DNA from: a virus | IMG/VR virus record: IMGVR_UViG_3300004461_000214 | Location: 1 to 22,325 of that record | Length of the DNA: 22,325 nt | Strand: one strand, 5' to 3' | In this document: piece by piece, positions 1-6,186 of the stretch | How the letters are laid out: the number at the start of each line of letters is the position of its first letter | Position numbering within the stretch: the stretch's first letter is position 1 | Position numbers and translations under genes: made by a program | The notes under the pieces: model-generated | Database searches by the model: none | What the model saw: the letters and a program-made list of their open reading frames with translations, nothing else | Told to the model about the DNA's origin: nothing

Positions 1-2
1 TT

Positions 3-62
3 GTTGACTGTCGCAAAACATCTTTTGAAGATCCAAACGGCGATCCATTGGACAACGGATAA
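3..62 (+). CDS. C-terminal tail of an upstream gene (partial)
   Basis: The third frame is open from the window edge to a TAA at 60-62 and encodes a short acidic/polar tail (VDCRKTSFEDPNGDPLDNG). The stop lies 3 bases before the ATG of the next gene, the same tight packing used through the rest of this cassette. Too little is visible to name the product. Open frame by chance is possible over only 60 bases. Confidence 0.45.
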   Translation, partial: VDCRKTSFEDPNGDPLDNG

Positions 63-65
63 GCA

Positions 66-977
66 ATGGGAAAACCTAAAAAGTTTTTATCTGATTGGGG
101 TTGGTACATTCAAAAAGGTACAGATCTAAGAATAAGAGACACACGGTTTGAAGGCACATATGAATATTGTGCTGAACCCACACACACTGATGGTAAACAA
201 CATCTTGTAAAGTTTGGAAATAATTTTAATGGTACATGGAGAGATCCTTGGAAGATGCCTCACAGCAATTGGCATTTTTGGGACAATCCTGAACTGTGTC
301 ATTTGTTGTATCCAAGCACTGTGAATCCATTACATCAAAAAACTTGGATACGTTGGGTAAAGAATAGTATTTTAACCAAAGAGAGTGAATTTACAGATGG
401 TACAGAACGTATCAATTGGATGTTGAAAAACTTAAATGCTTGTGTGCCAACTTGGCAAGATCTTGTGCGTGAATTAGACCCCACAGCATTTGATCCTATT
501 CAAGTTAGAAACAAAACAGCATTGATTGTGACCAGTTCACCCAACTGTCATTTGTACTACTATGGAGAAACTATAGGTCAATGGACCAATAGGATCAAAG
601 AGAAATTAAACAAGATGGGTTGGCAAGTAAATGTGATAAGAGGCAAGTCCAGCAGAAAAATAAGAACTAAATCTGCAGATGCAAGACTGTATCAACAATT
701 GCAAAACAAAAAACCTGGAATCATTGTGAATCAACACAGTGCCAGCACAATTGAAGCATTGTGTTCTGGTGTGCCTGTTGTATCCACAGGTGATCACTGT
801 GGCGGACCTTGCGTAATCACTTGGAAAGATTTTATTAATGGTGCAGATCCCACAACGCCCAACGAAGCAGACTTTTTTGCTTGGATGAATGTTATTTTGT
901 CCAACATAAGACACAAAACAGAAATTGTGGATCGTGATTTCCGTCAAAACAAACGTGTACTACCCCAATGGGCATAA
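66..977 (+). CDS. putative GT-B-like glycosyltransferase
   Basis: A 303-residue protein of unknown N-terminal half. The C-terminal half, from about residue 150, starts with a hydrophobic strand (KTALIVTSSP) and reaches a segment near residues 219-248 reading IIVNQHSASTIEALCSGVPVV followed by STGDHCGGP. That resembles the donor-binding region of GT-B glycosyltransferases and capsule/LPS export-modification enzymes, where a Ser/Thr-Glu-Ala pair precedes a G-x-P-V-V strand. The start is 3 bases after the upstream stop. It heads a coupled cassette with asparagine synthetase, a methyltransferase, a cupin and a radical SAM enzyme, so a role in building or decorating a glycan is plausible. The sugar donor and acceptor cannot be told. 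The fold call is by resemblance only. Confidence 0.6.
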   Translation: MGKPKKFLSDWGWYIQKGTDLRIRDTRFEGTYEYCAEPTHTDGKQHLVKFGNNFNGTWRDPWKMPHSNWHFWDNPELCHLLYPSTVNPLHQKTWIRWVKNSILTKESEFTDGTERINWMLKNLNACVPTWQDLVRELDPTAFDPIQVRNKTALIVTSSPNCHLYYYGETIGQWTNRIKEKLNKMGWQVNVIRGKSSRKIRTKSADARLYQQLQNKKPGIIVNQHSASTIEALCSGVPVVSTGDHCGGPCVITWKDFINGADPTTPNEADFFAWMNVILSNIRHKTEIVDRDFRQNKRVLPQWA

Positions 978-1285
978 AACATCAGATTGCACAAAAGAAA
1001 TATCATGATGTTCCAACCAAATGGGTAAGAAGATACAATGTTAAAAAAAATTATTGCAAATTTAAACAACAAGAGTGGTCATTCACACACCATTCTTTCT
1101 ATAAGGTATGGAAACACAGTGGTGTAATGGATCAAATCAGTAGATCACCAGGCGGTTATTGCATGGTTAGGTTGGATCCCACAGAAGCATGGTCACCTAC
1201 CAATGTAAAAATTATTCAAAGAGGCAGATTGTTAATGAGAAACATCACAGAAATATGGAAAAAAACTTGGGGAAGAACAAATTGA
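968..1285 (+). CDS. small phage protein with HNH-endonuclease-like pattern
   Basis: A 105-residue basic protein that overlaps the preceding gene by 10 bases. Its middle and C-terminal part (EWSFTHHSFYKVWKHSG, then YCMVRLDPTEAWSPTNVKII) follows the arrangement common in small phage HNH-type proteins, in which an aromatic-rich helix precedes an R-x-D ... W-x-x-x-N-V block. A full HNH metal site is not evident, so it may be a degenerate or regulatory relative rather than an active nuclease. There is no obvious ribosome binding site, suggesting translational coupling. Its TGA overlaps the TTG start proposed for the next gene. Confidence 0.5.
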   Translation: MGIKHQIAQKKYHDVPTKWVRRYNVKKNYCKFKQQEWSFTHHSFYKVWKHSGVMDQISRSPGGYCMVRLDPTEAWSPTNVKIIQRGRLLMRNITEIWKKTWGRTN

Positions 1286-1635
1286 AAATTATAGTGCATC
1301 ACGAACACACAAAAATAAGAATTGCCAGTTGGCAAGATGCTGATCAATTGTGGATACACAAATACAGCACACAAGATTTAAACACACAGTTGTGCAGTGA
1401 ATTTCATTACTGCTCTTTGATGGAGGCACTTACTATTGTGAGTGTGCATTATTTTACTGCTGTGGGAGGAACCAATCAAATGATGATTGTGGATCCCAGT
1501 GTGGAACTGTTCACTGTGGGAGTAGACACTTGTGAATTCAGATCTATTTCTAGAGACGATATGAAATGGTACACTGAGGTTTGGCAATTGCAAAGGGAGA
1601 TACACGATGTGCGGAGTCGTTGGAATAACAGATAG
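1282..1635 (+). CDS. hypothetical protein, coupled start at TTG
   Basis: I do not recognise this protein of about 117 residues (LKIIVHHEHTKIRIASWQDA...). The frame is open further upstream, with in-frame ATGs at 1189 and 1255, but these lie deep inside the preceding gene. The TTG at 1282 overlaps the preceding stop as TTGA, in the style of the ATGA junctions of this cassette; the ATG at 1255 is the main alternative. The 3' end overlaps asnB by 29 bases, a longer overlap than its neighbours have. A central segment (SLMEALTIVSVHYFTAVGG) is mildly hydrophobic but not a clear membrane helix. Real coding is likely from the strong context, but function is unknown. Confidence 0.55.
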   Translation: MKIIVHHEHTKIRIASWQDADQLWIHKYSTQDLNTQLCSEFHYCSLMEALTIVSVHYFTAVGGTNQMMIVDPSVELFTVGVDTCEFRSISRDDMKWYTEVWQLQREIHDVRSRWNNR

Positions 1636-3295
1636 AGACGAAACATACATAGACCAAGCATTGAAGTCTATACAACACAGAGGCCCTGATGGTGCAGGCA
1701 AATACATCAACAACTCAGTCAGTCTTGGACACTGTCTATTGGCAATAACTTCTGCACCCAAAGAAGGCAATCAACCATACACCACACCACGCAAAAACAT
1801 TCTGGTTTACAATGGCGAAATATTCAACTATGATGACCTTGTACAACAGGAAACAAATTTTAAACCCAAGACCACTTGTGATACAGAATTACTGGCATGG
1901 GGGTTGGACACATACGGCATAGACTTTATAAAAAAAATAGATTCCATGCACGCCTTTGTGTATTATGATGTTAACAAACAAAAATTATACCTCAGCAGAG
2001 ATCACGTGGGCATAAAACCTTTGTACTATGCCAAATGTAAACAAGGGTTGGTGTTTGCCAGTGAGATCAGAGCAATCAAACACAAAGTGTCCACACATCA
2101 CGAGATAGATGCTGTTGCATTGAGCAGTTGGAGTCATTTAGGTTGCAATTTTACACGCAACACATTTTACAAAGGCATTTCAAGATTGATGCCTGGTGAA
2201 TGTTGGCAGTATGACATACCCACAAAACAAATGAACTTGGTGCACAGGATTATACCTGAAACAAAAAACACAAGACGTTTTGATGCAGAAGAATTTAGAC
2301 TGCAAGTAAAAGACACTTGTCGTAAAACCATAAGAGGGTTAAGAAAGATAGGAATATTTTTAAGTGGTGGATTGGACAGCACCATGATCACACACGAGAT
2401 TGCACAAATGATGCCCAACGTGTCCACATACAGCAGTTGTGTGGAACCTTTGCCTCAAGACAAAGAAGACTTCAATGCAGATTTTCGTTGCGGTAAACTG
2501 CTGGCACAAAGATTAAACATACCACATCACAAAATTGTGTGTACACCTGACACGTGGCAACAGTATCTGCGTGACAGTGTGTCACATCTAGAAGAACCTT
2601 TTTACAACGGCAGTTTACCCATGTATTGTCAAATGAATCATCAGATGGCAAGTGACGGAGTGGTTGTGACCATTGCAGGAGACATGGGAGACGAAGTGTT
2701 GGCAGGATACAGCAAATACAGACACATTGGTTTACACAACCCCACATGGAGACAATTGGTGGACAAATGGATGAACAGATTGTCACAACCACCACGAGTG
2801 CCATGTGAACTCAATCGCAATCAACTGTTGGACCTATTGATTAAGGATGTGTTTCCAGACAGCATGTACAATCCTCATGATGTGATCAACAGTTTCATGC
2901 TGTTGGATGTCACAGCAAATTGTTCTGCAGATTTCTTTCAACGCAATGATAGATTTGGCATGGCATATGGCATGGAAGGTAGATTTCCTTTGGCAACCAA
3001 ACAGTTTATAGATTATGCCATGAGTATACCCAGCACAGACAAGATACAAGGCAGTAACATGAAACGGATGAGCAAAATTGCTTATCAAGACATACTGCCT
3101 AATGAAATCATACACAAACCCAAGACAGGATGGACAGCACCACATCAACAATGGGTTAATCAGTCAGAGACAGATCAACACACACTGCGTAAACATCAAC
3201 CCAACACAGTGATACCATACAGAGGTAGAAAAATAGAATCAGTGATGCATCAATACTATGTGTGGTGCGATGTGAACAGGATGCACACATGTTGA
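1607..3295 (+). CDS. asnB: asparagine synthetase B (glutamine-hydrolysing)
   Basis: A 562-residue enzyme of normal family length. The ATG is followed at once by Cys2 (MCGVVGI), the nucleophile of class II (Ntn) glutamine amidotransferases. The glutaminase domain also shows RGPDG near residue 26, YNGEIFNY near 68 and RDHVGIKPLYY near 131. The synthetase domain carries the ATP pyrophosphatase loop SGGLDS near residue 253 and an AGDMGDEVLAGY motif near 357. GRFPL follows in the C-terminal third. Family members transfer glutamine-derived ammonia to an AMP-activated carboxylate, usually aspartate, but some relatives in surface-polysaccharide clusters amidate sugars. A GGGAGA ribosome site precedes the ATG. 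It sits between a glycosyltransferase-like gene and an FkbM methyltransferase, so amidation of a glycan or peptide is as plausible as amino-acid supply. Confidence 0.93.
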   Translation: MCGVVGITDRDETYIDQALKSIQHRGPDGAGKYINNSVSLGHCLLAITSAPKEGNQPYTTPRKNILVYNGEIFNYDDLVQQETNFKPKTTCDTELLAWGLDTYGIDFIKKIDSMHAFVYYDVNKQKLYLSRDHVGIKPLYYAKCKQGLVFASEIRAIKHKVSTHHEIDAVALSSWSHLGCNFTRNTFYKGISRLMPGECWQYDIPTKQMNLVHRIIPETKNTRRFDAEEFRLQVKDTCRKTIRGLRKIGIFLSGGLDSTMITHEIAQMMPNVSTYSSCVEPLPQDKEDFNADFRCGKLLAQRLNIPHHKIVCTPDTWQQYLRDSVSHLEEPFYNGSLPMYCQMNHQMASDGVVVTIAGDMGDEVLAGYSKYRHIGLHNPTWRQLVDKWMNRLSQPPRVPCELNRNQLLDLLIKDVFPDSMYNPHDVINSFMLLDVTANCSADFFQRNDRFGMAYGMEGRFPLATKQFIDYAMSIPSTDKIQGSNMKRMSKIAYQDILPNEIIHKPKTGWTAPHQQWVNQSETDQHTLRKHQPNTVIPYRGRKIESVMHQYYVWCDVNRMHTC

Positions 3296-3489
3296 GCGAT
3301 TTCAATCATGGATTCAAAGTGCATTTTGACACATATGAAGAGTTTGCTCACACAGTGATTGGATTCACCAAAACCATCACACGCGAACAACGTCAGAATT
3401 GGCGATACACTGTGATGGGTCTGGAATTGGAACAGTTCATGGTGAAGTGGTATCCAAATTGGTGGCGCAAACTCCAACCTATCATTTAA
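3289..3489 (+). CDS. small hypothetical protein
   Basis: A 66-residue protein (MLSDFNHGFKVHFDTYEEF...) rich in aromatic residues and ending WYPNWWRKLQPII. The chosen ATG overlaps the asnB stop (ATGTTGA), matching the coupled style of the cassette; an in-frame ATG 27 bases upstream lies inside asnB and is less likely. No motif is recognised. It may be an accessory partner of a flanking enzyme, but that is only inferred from position. Confidence 0.55.
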   Translation: MLSDFNHGFKVHFDTYEEFAHTVIGFTKTITREQRQNWRYTVMGLELEQFMVKWYPNWWRKLQPII

Positions 3490-3497
3490 ATATTGAT

Positions 3498-4067
3498 ATG
3501 AAATATCCTAAACAACCCACACACTTTAAACATTATCCTTATCAACCAGAATGGTATGACAGAGACTTCTTTCATTCACCAGACGGCATCAAAGAATTTC
3601 CTCAACATCATTGCAAAATGAGTTGGGTACTCAGCAAACCCTATGTGACCAGTTGGCGCAATGCTGTGGACATAGGATGTAGAGATGGCGAATACTCAAG
3701 ATATCTACAACATCATTTTGAACACACATATTGTTTTGACAACAGATTGAGACCACGATTTGCTTACAATGTTGCCAAAGGCAAAACCACACACTTTCAT
3801 TGTGGATTGGGCCAAGAATATCAATTGGACGATTTCAACATTGAACGAGTGGACTACATCAAACTGGATGTGGACGGAGCAGAATGGGACATACTGCAAG
3901 GTGCCTTAAAAACTGTGGAACGAGATCACCCTGTGTTTTGTTTGGAAGTGGAACGAGAACCACAACGACGCACACTGGATTATCTTGTGAATTTAATGGG
4001 TTATCGTGTGGTGGAGACTGATGCAAGAAACATGGACAGAATACTGACATGGAGTGACCCCAAATGA
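3498..4067 (+). CDS. FkbM-family SAM-dependent methyltransferase
   Basis: A 189-residue class I methyltransferase. A glycine-rich SAM-binding motif is visible near residue 50 (AVDIGCRDGEYSRYL). The second hallmark, YIKLDVDGAEWDILQGA, lies near residues 117-133 and is characteristic of the FkbM family (FkbM itself methylates a hydroxyl on FK506; other members act on sugars or lipids). The frame is open upstream, but the ATG at 3498 is the first Met beyond the preceding gene; I see no good ribosome site. The protein is shorter than many FkbM proteins but contains both key motifs. It overlaps the cupin gene by ATGA, so the two are probably made together and may act on one product. Confidence 0.8.
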   Translation: MKYPKQPTHFKHYPYQPEWYDRDFFHSPDGIKEFPQHHCKMSWVLSKPYVTSWRNAVDIGCRDGEYSRYLQHHFEHTYCFDNRLRPRFAYNVAKGKTTHFHCGLGQEYQLDDFNIERVDYIKLDVDGAEWDILQGALKTVERDHPVFCLEVEREPQRRTLDYLVNLMGYRVVETDARNMDRILTWSDPK

Positions 4068-4408
4068 AAGCAGGCAAAATATGGGGAAGCACAGAACTGA
4101 TACACGCCAATGGTGTGTTGGAGTTTCACAGAATAGAATACAAAGCAGGATTCAAATGTTCAGAGCATGAACACCAATTCAAATGGAATGGATTCTACGT
4201 GGAGTCAGGAGAGATGCTGGTGCGTGTGTGGCAAGACGATCAAGGATTAGTGGATGAGACCACATTACGTGCAGGAGACTTTACCCAAGTAAAACCAGGT
4301 GCTGTGCATCAGTTTGAAGGTGTTCAAGATGGAGTGGCATTTGAACTGTATTGGGCAGAATTCAATCACAATGATATTGTGCGTAGAACAGTGGGTTCCA
4401 AGACGTGA
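4064..4408 (+). CDS. cupin-fold protein
   Basis: A 114-residue single-domain cupin. A first cupin motif is visible near residues 31-50 (KCSEHEHQFKWNGFYVESGE: His-x-His with a following Glu/Gly turn), then a Gly-Asp turn (LRAGDFTQVKPGAVHQFEG) near residues 75-94 that supplies the second metal-ligand His. Small stand-alone cupins bind a metal and act as isomerases, epimerases, dioxygenases or sensors. The substrate cannot be told. Its start overlaps the methyltransferase stop and its stop overlaps the radical SAM start, both as ATGA, so it lies between two modifying enzymes in one translational chain. Confidence 0.75.
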   Translation: MKAGKIWGSTELIHANGVLEFHRIEYKAGFKCSEHEHQFKWNGFYVESGEMLVRVWQDDQGLVDETTLRAGDFTQVKPGAVHQFEGVQDGVAFELYWAEFNHNDIVRRTVGSKT

Positions 4409-5385
4409 AATGGCCCATACCATTGCACATAGCATTTGAACCCATACAGTTGTGCAATGCCAAATGTTTCTGTTGTCCATACACCACACTGAGTGAGGAC
4501 CCCACATATCGCGGTGTGCAGATGAGCACACAACACATCACTGACCTATTGACTGAGTATGGCGAACTGGTTAAGCAACACAAGGTACCCAAATATCAGT
4601 GCACCATAGCACCTTGGAGATACAGCGATCCATTGGTGCAACCCAATCTACCACTCATCATGCAACTGGCGGATCGTTATGATCTTGGAGTGGACATCAC
4701 CACCAATGCAGTCAGTTTCACAGAGCGAATGTGCCGCACACTGGACCGTCACAGGCACCTGCTGAAACAGATACACATATCAGTGATAGGACACACAGAG
4801 CAAGAAGTGTGGGAACAGATGCGTGTCAAGAAATCCAAGACATTGGACCGCTTGCGGTATGTTAAGCAAAATTTCCCCCACCTCAGCAGTCTGATAAAAA
4901 TTGGCATCAAGCACCGTGACAACATCAGACCTTCAGAAGAAATCAAATCTGAATACAGAGCAGTCACACTGGGTAAAGTGGGTGTGAAAACTAATTGGTT
5001 GCACAACAGATTGGGTGATGGAGATGGTGTGTGGCACAGACCCAAACAGTTTAAAATTGACGCCGCACAATACATCCAGGGTTGTGTGATGTCGCAGGGC
5101 AGGATAACCAGAGAGATGGAGATCAGGGTCAACGGTGATGTGGTGCTGTGTTGCGATGACGCAGATGGCAAAACACACTATGGCAATGTGTTCAAAGATG
5201 GTTTACTCACGTGCTGGCAACGTGTGCAACAGACACATGATGTGATATACAGCAAACAATACACTGATGCCAAACAGCAGTTGATCTGCAACACCTGTTC
5301 AAGAGGAGCATTTGCTTGGGGCAAATTCAACCAGACTGAGATTGATCAGCGAAACCAAGAATTAAAACGAACGACTGGGATTTGA
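4405..5385 (+). CDS. radical SAM enzyme with SPASM/twitch-like C-terminus
   Basis: A 326-residue protein. The N-terminus carries the radical SAM CxxxCxxC signature as Cys17, Cys21 and Cys24 (LCNAKCFCCP), which binds the 4Fe-4S cluster that cleaves S-adenosylmethionine. The C-terminal third has further cysteines arranged as in twitch/SPASM domains: a GC near residue 227, then EIRVNGDVVLCCDDADG, then YGNVFKDG, and finally CNTC near residue 298. Such auxiliary clusters are typical of enzymes acting on peptides, sugars or cofactors. It starts by ATGA overlap with the cupin gene and is the last gene of the plus-strand cassette. Substrate unknown; no precursor peptide gene is obvious next to it. 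Confidence 0.82.
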   Translation: MKWPIPLHIAFEPIQLCNAKCFCCPYTTLSEDPTYRGVQMSTQHITDLLTEYGELVKQHKVPKYQCTIAPWRYSDPLVQPNLPLIMQLADRYDLGVDITTNAVSFTERMCRTLDRHRHLLKQIHISVIGHTEQEVWEQMRVKKSKTLDRLRYVKQNFPHLSSLIKIGIKHRDNIRPSEEIKSEYRAVTLGKVGVKTNWLHNRLGDGDGVWHRPKQFKIDAAQYIQGCVMSQGRITREMEIRVNGDVVLCCDDADGKTHYGNVFKDGLLTCWQRVQQTHDVIYSKQYTDAKQQLICNTCSRGAFAWGKFNQTEIDQRNQELKRTTGI

Positions 5386-5484
5386 ACTGGCGGTGTATTT
5401 TGGTACCCAGGTTTGAGTGGTGAATGTTATAACGCAAGACAGCAGGTACCCCACTTCTAATGTGCAGGACGGGTCCGCACCAAT
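5386..5484 (-). ncRNA. possible small RNA from the leftward promoter
   Basis: The strong leftward promoter at 5491-5519 would start a transcript near 5484 that runs towards the 3' end of the radical SAM gene, antisense to it. No credible reading frame is seen in this stretch. The predicted RNA opens with a hairpin (plus-strand 5462-5480, GTGCAGGAC/GTCCGCAC arms) and has a second pairing between AGTGG at 5416-5420 and CCACT at 5451-5455. Two copies of the palindrome GGTACC (5402, 5445) could pair across it as a pseudoknot. No terminator was found, so the 3' end is a guess. It could instead be an unstructured antisense leader. Confidence 0.3.
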
Positions 5485-5490
5485 CATACT

Positions 5491-5519
5491 ATTATAACAC
5501 CATTGGACCACCCAGTCAA
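5491..5519 (-). promoter_or_regulatory. sigma70-type promoter P3, leftward, extended -10
   Basis: On the minus strand the -35 is TTGACT (5519-5514), the spacer is exactly 17 bases and the -10 is a perfect TATAAT (5496-5491) preceded by TGT, an extended -10. It is back to back with P1, the two -35 boxes being 34 bases apart. It points at no recognisable gene, only at the end of the radical SAM gene in antisense. Confidence 0.8.
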
Positions 5520-5539
5520 CCATACCCCACAGTGATTTT

Positions 5540-5546
5540 GGTTACC
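5540..5546. repeat. GGTTACC half of a duplicated operator-like site (copy 1)
   Basis: GGTTACC lies 7 bases upstream of the P1 -35 and is preceded by TTTT. The same TTTT-GGTNACC arrangement occurs 7 bases upstream of the P2 -35 at 5718-5724. GGTNACC is a short inverted repeat and might be an activator or repressor site shared by P1 and, facing the other way, P3. Confidence 0.4.
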
Positions 5547-5553
5547 CACACCA

Positions 5554-5582
5554 TTGACACTGTGCTCGTATGATGTTATACT
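5554..5582 (+). promoter_or_regulatory. sigma70-type promoter P1, rightward, extended -10
   Basis: Consensus -35 TTGACA at 5554-5559, a 17-base spacer, and -10 TATACT at 5577-5582 preceded by TGT. The segment ATGATGTTATACTGT at the -10 is repeated exactly at P2, 178 bases downstream. Expected transcription start is near 5589. No convincing gene follows before P2. Confidence 0.8.
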
Positions 5583-5647
5583 GTGTGAGTACTGGGATGG
5601 TGTCATATGGTTTCCTAACAACTTGTGGTGGTGTCCCATACCATTTT

Positions 5648-5699
5648 GTGGAGTGTGTTTCACTGATAGACTGTCATCTTTCTCCTGGACACTCTCCAC
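5648..5699 (+). ncRNA. hairpin in a possible short RNA between P1 and P2
   Basis: Arms GTGGAGTGTGT (5648-5658) and ACACTCTCCAC (5689-5699) pair over 11 positions with a single T-T mismatch, around a 30-base loop. Further upstream, ATGG and ACCAT segments at about 5594-5645 can also pair. This would lie within a transcript from P1 of about 140-180 bases. The reading frame across it (about 5554-5745) translates to a Cys/Trp-rich sequence with no protein character, so a non-coding RNA or long leader is more likely than a gene. Confidence 0.4.
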
Positions 5700-5717
5700 T
5701 TCCCACACTGTTGTTTT

Positions 5718-5724
5718 GGTAACC
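5718..5724. repeat. GGTAACC half of a duplicated operator-like site (copy 2)
   Basis: GGTAACC preceded by TTTT, 7 bases upstream of the P2 -35. Together with the repeat around the -10, this makes P1 and P2 look like two copies of one promoter cassette. Confidence 0.4.
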
Positions 5725-5731
5725 AATCACA

Positions 5732-5760
5732 TTGACTTCCCCTAGACATGATGTTATACT
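5732..5760 (+). promoter_or_regulatory. sigma70-type promoter P2, rightward, extended -10
   Basis: The -35 is TTGACT (5732-5737), the spacer is 17 bases and the -10 is TATACT (5755-5760) preceded by TGT. Expected start near 5767, giving a leader of about 64 bases to the lipoprotein ATG at 5831. Confidence 0.82.
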
Positions 5761-5802
5761 GTACACTCAACTGAACCATTCCCACTTGTCATAACTGTGT
5801 GA

Positions 5803-5842
5803 GTGGTTGGGTTGTTTAAGGTTAACATATATGAACAACCAC
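5803..5842 (+). promoter_or_regulatory. hairpin enclosing the lipoprotein ribosome site and start
   Basis: GGTTGTT (5810-5816) can pair with AACAACC (5834-5840), placing the AAGG ribosome site (5818-5821) and the ATG (5831) in a 17-base loop. A competing helix pairs GTGGTTG (5803-5809) with CAACCAC (5836-5842). Both use the same 3' strand. The arrangement could tune translation of the lipoprotein. Confidence 0.4.
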
Positions 5843-5992
5843 ACAGTGCAACACATTATGCTCATTTTGTTTCTGTCTGTGTGGTTGACGTCATGCACAG
5901 CGTGGAATCAATCCCCATCATTCACTGATACCTTTCTTAACACACATACTCCCCAATACACCGTTGTGAACGGATCAATCTATAAGAATTAG
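5831..5992 (+). CDS. small lipoprotein with its own promoter
   Basis: A 53-residue protein with a short N-region, a hydrophobic stretch (IMLILFLSVWLTS) and a lipobox LTSC placing the acylated Cys at residue 21; the mature part is about 33 residues. The N-region lacks Lys/Arg, which is unusual for a signal peptide. The ATG at 5831 has AAGG 9 bases upstream; an in-frame ATG at 5807 has no ribosome site and would put eight extra residues ahead of the signal. It is driven by P2 and stands alone, facing the virion operon. Small phage lipoproteins act in superinfection exclusion (as in T5 Llp) or as outer spanins (Rz1). Rz1 genes normally sit in or next to Rz, which is absent here, so an exclusion or moron-type role fits better. 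Confidence 0.62.
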   Translation: MNNHTVQHIMLILFLSVWLTSCTAWNQSPSFTDTFLNTHTPQYTVVNGSIYKN

Positions 5993-6114
5993 GCACCATT
6001 GGAGTGGTTCAGATACTATAGAAATGGTTGATATTCTGGTTTATAGGGTAGGATTTGGGTGATTAACCCTTGAGAGACAGGTTTTGAAACATTCTGAAAC
6101 GGTTGCCTCCTGTT
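5993..6114. other. intergenic stretch without a recognised gene
   Basis: Between the lipoprotein stop and the next leftward gene's terminator-like hairpin. It holds weak inverted repeats only, such as ACCATT (5997-6002) with AATGGT about 20 bases on, and ACAGG (about 6077) with CCTGT (about 6109). No T-run follows them in the rightward sense, so the lipoprotein transcript has no clear terminator here. Confidence 0.4.
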
Positions 6115-6155
6115 AAAAAATACCACATCTCACCGCTCTTGACCGTTCATATGGT
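6115..6155 (-). terminator. probable terminator of the leftward small-gene operon
   Basis: On the minus strand, ACCATAT (6155-6149) and ATGTGGT (6128-6122) pair over 7 positions with one G-U, around a 20-base loop, followed by ATTTTTT (6121-6115). It lies about 30 bases after the stop of the 6187-6561 gene. The loop is large, so efficiency is uncertain. Confidence 0.45.
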
Positions 6156-6186
6156 GTGTGTCGCTGTGATATTGTGTAATCAGTTC

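Noticed and set aside
5370-5480. tRNA gene on the minus strand (TTCAAATCC resembles a T-loop)
   Set aside because: The flanking bases GCCAG and CCCAG do not pair as a T-stem, no 7-bp acceptor stem exists and no anticodon arm can be drawn. A tRNAscan-SE run would settle it.
5484-5745. Open frames on both strands in the promoter hub
   Set aside because: Their translations are Cys/Trp/His-rich without protein character, they lack ribosome sites, and they run across promoter elements.
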